DNA of 5,284 bases from an uncultured Streptococcus sp. GTDB lineage: Bacteria > Bacillota > Bacilli > Lactobacillales > Streptococcaceae. Below are positions 4,166 to 5,284 of the stretch, piece by piece. The stretch spans positions 1 through 5,284 of the forward strand of contig NZ_CALTUR010000115.1 of the NCBI RefSeq assembly GCF_943912555.1. Direction: 5' to 3'. The notes below the pieces were generated by a model, which worked only from the letters and a program-made list of their open reading frames with translations, had not been told where the DNA came from and did not search any database. A program made the position numbers and the translations under genes. Position 1 is the first letter of the stretch. Each line of letters starts with the position of its first letter.

Positions 4166-5284
4166 TTACTCTCTTTCATACTCAATACAGATCTCACTAA
4201 AATATTTTCTAGCTGCCTCTTCTATATTAGTTCCCGACAACATAATATACCCCCATTTTCTATCAAATGAATTTTGTATAGGGTTGACATCTATTGTTGT
4301 AAAATCAAGCCTATCTTTTACATAAATATCATCTGAAAAAGTATGAGAATGCTTTGTAACAGATGATATTTTACCAACCTCAGGGATATAATAAAATATT
4401 CCAGACCTCCCTTTATTTGTTATTAAAGGCAGCTGTTCACCATCTAACGCTTTAAAAAATAAATAGTATGGATTATAACCTGATACATTTTCGACTAAAT
4501 CTGGTATGCAATCTCCCCCAGCTCTTAGATGAGACTCAACGACATATACCTCATTAGTTCCCTTCTCAATTATCATTTCTGTGTGTCCCAATGTAGTACT
4601 GACGTTAAGATGATTAAAGATTTGCCTAACATTATTATAAATATCATTGACAAGGTACGATTCTAAATTTGCACAGAAGACATGACCACTCTCAACAAAT
4701 TGTGAGTGAGGTGTCCCTTTCGGAATCTTATACTTATCTGTTATCCCAAATATCTGTGTAACTCCATCATAAGTTAATGTCTCAACGCTTACTTCTTTAC
4801 CATCAATAAATTTTTCCATAATCAACCATCCATTGGATAACGACTCATTAAGTTGTTTTGGAAAAATATCTTCGAGTCTATCTTCAGGTGCTATCAAAAG
4901 GATATCTTGACTTCCTTGACCTGCAACTGGTTTTATAATTGATTTTCCATTGACCTTTAAAAATTGTCTCACGTCGTCAACAGTTTTGGGAACGATATTA
5001 GGCACTAGTTTTAAATTGATTGACTTTAAAAAATCTCTCATTTTCTTTTTATCTATGAGTATATCTACCGATTCTTTGGTTACAAACCGATTTTCAGATA
5101 AAAGCTTTTCAGAATAGGCAGCTGACTTTAAGACTCCGTCCCTAGTATCAGTAAACGAAACAATACCAGCTACAATGTTAGTAGATACAATTCTATCAAT
5201 TAACCCATCTAATTCTGATAAATTATTTATGATCACAGTTTCATCTGCAAAATTACATGCTTTAATAAATGTACTGTGTAACAT
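4166..5284 (-). CDS. ATP-grasp ligase (carboxylate-amine/thiol ligase superfamily), probably 5'-partial
   Basis: This enzyme is expected to activate a carboxylate as an acyl-phosphate with ATP and join it to an amine or similar nucleophile. Visible in the 372 codons: the end of the pre-ATP-grasp Rossmann domain (GIVSFTDTRDG, about 40-50), the linker DKKKMRDFLKSINL (78-91), ATP-binding SIIKPVAGQGS (Lys118 and the glycine loop 122-126), MEKFIDGKEVSVET (156-169) and the metal-binding strands GHTEMI (Glu236) and VVESHLRAGGD (Glu250, Arg254). ESH replaces the commoner ExN at the second metal site, as in some peptide/natural-product ATP-grasp enzymes I recall. The C-terminal part (290-372) is a typical lid/cap. 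The ATG coincides with the last base of the window and the first Rossmann strand is absent, so the true start probably lies about 30-45 codons further upstream. It is the first visible gene of the cargo operon. Confidence 0.88.
   Translation of the reverse strand: MLHSTFIKACNFADETVIINNLSELDGLIDRIVSTNIVAGIVSFTDTRDGVLKSAAYSEKLLSENRFVTKESVDILIDKKKMRDFLKSINLKLVPNIVPKTVDDVRQFLKVNGKSIIKPVAGQGSQDILLIAPEDRLEDIFPKQLNESLSNGWLIMEKFIDGKEVSVETLTYDGVTQIFGITDKYKIPKGTPHSQFVESGHVFCANLESYLVNDIYNNVRQIFNHLNVSTTLGHTEMIIEKGTNEVYVVESHLRAGGDCIPDLVENVSGYNPYYLFFKALDGEQLPLITNKGRSGIFYYIPEVGKISSVTKHSHTFSDDIYVKDRLDFTTIDVNPIQNSFDRKWGYIMLSGTNIEEAARKYFSEICIEYERE

Noticed and set aside
1..5284. Insertion sequence or transposase
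   Set aside because: No transposase motifs or terminal inverted repeats are seen; the only recombinase is the large serine type.

Overview
The window is AT-rich DNA from a low-GC Gram-positive bacterium. Strong AGGAGG-type ribosome binding sites, TTG starts and the gene content point to Streptococcus or a related Lactobacillales or Clostridia genome; the genus is an inference, not something the sequence proves. Every gene I can support lies on the minus strand, so the biological order runs from position 5284 down to 1. The window looks like the accessory (cargo) segment plus one end of an integrative element.

Cargo operon, 5284 to 2458. Four tightly packed genes: an ATP-grasp ligase (probably missing its first few dozen codons at the window edge), a 179-aa protein I cannot assign with a striking WGYGG/CHPLTQVQPFA segment, a Rossmann-fold SAM-dependent transferase with an NPPYGS motif (methyltransferase-like, or related to the DUF43/BpsA polyamine aminopropyltransferases), and an ASCH/PUA-like domain protein. 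Gaps are 7, 22 and 0 nt. The transferase carries an apparent 1-nt deletion near 3135-3156. Its missing C-terminus is readable in the -1 frame and ends at a TAA directly touching the TTG start of the ASCH gene. An ATP-dependent ligase, a group transferase and a small-ligand or modified-base binding domain together suggest a small-molecule, nucleotide or macromolecule modification pathway. I do not recognise it as a named system.

Mobility module, 2457 to 1. After a spacer with a hairpin and repeated TTCACT half-sites comes a sigma-70 region-4-like regulator of the sort found in Firmicute conjugative elements. A 310-bp stretch follows that holds a possible 59-aa ORF and a 14-aa micro-ORF overlapping it by ATGA. 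Then come a 48-aa SHOCT-like small protein and a large serine recombinase whose C-terminus runs off the left edge. Directly before the recombinase ATG is a hairpin followed by seven T residues; it overlaps the ribosome binding site and could act as a terminator or a translation switch controlling recombinase output.

No tRNA, rRNA, CRISPR array or complete insertion sequence is visible.
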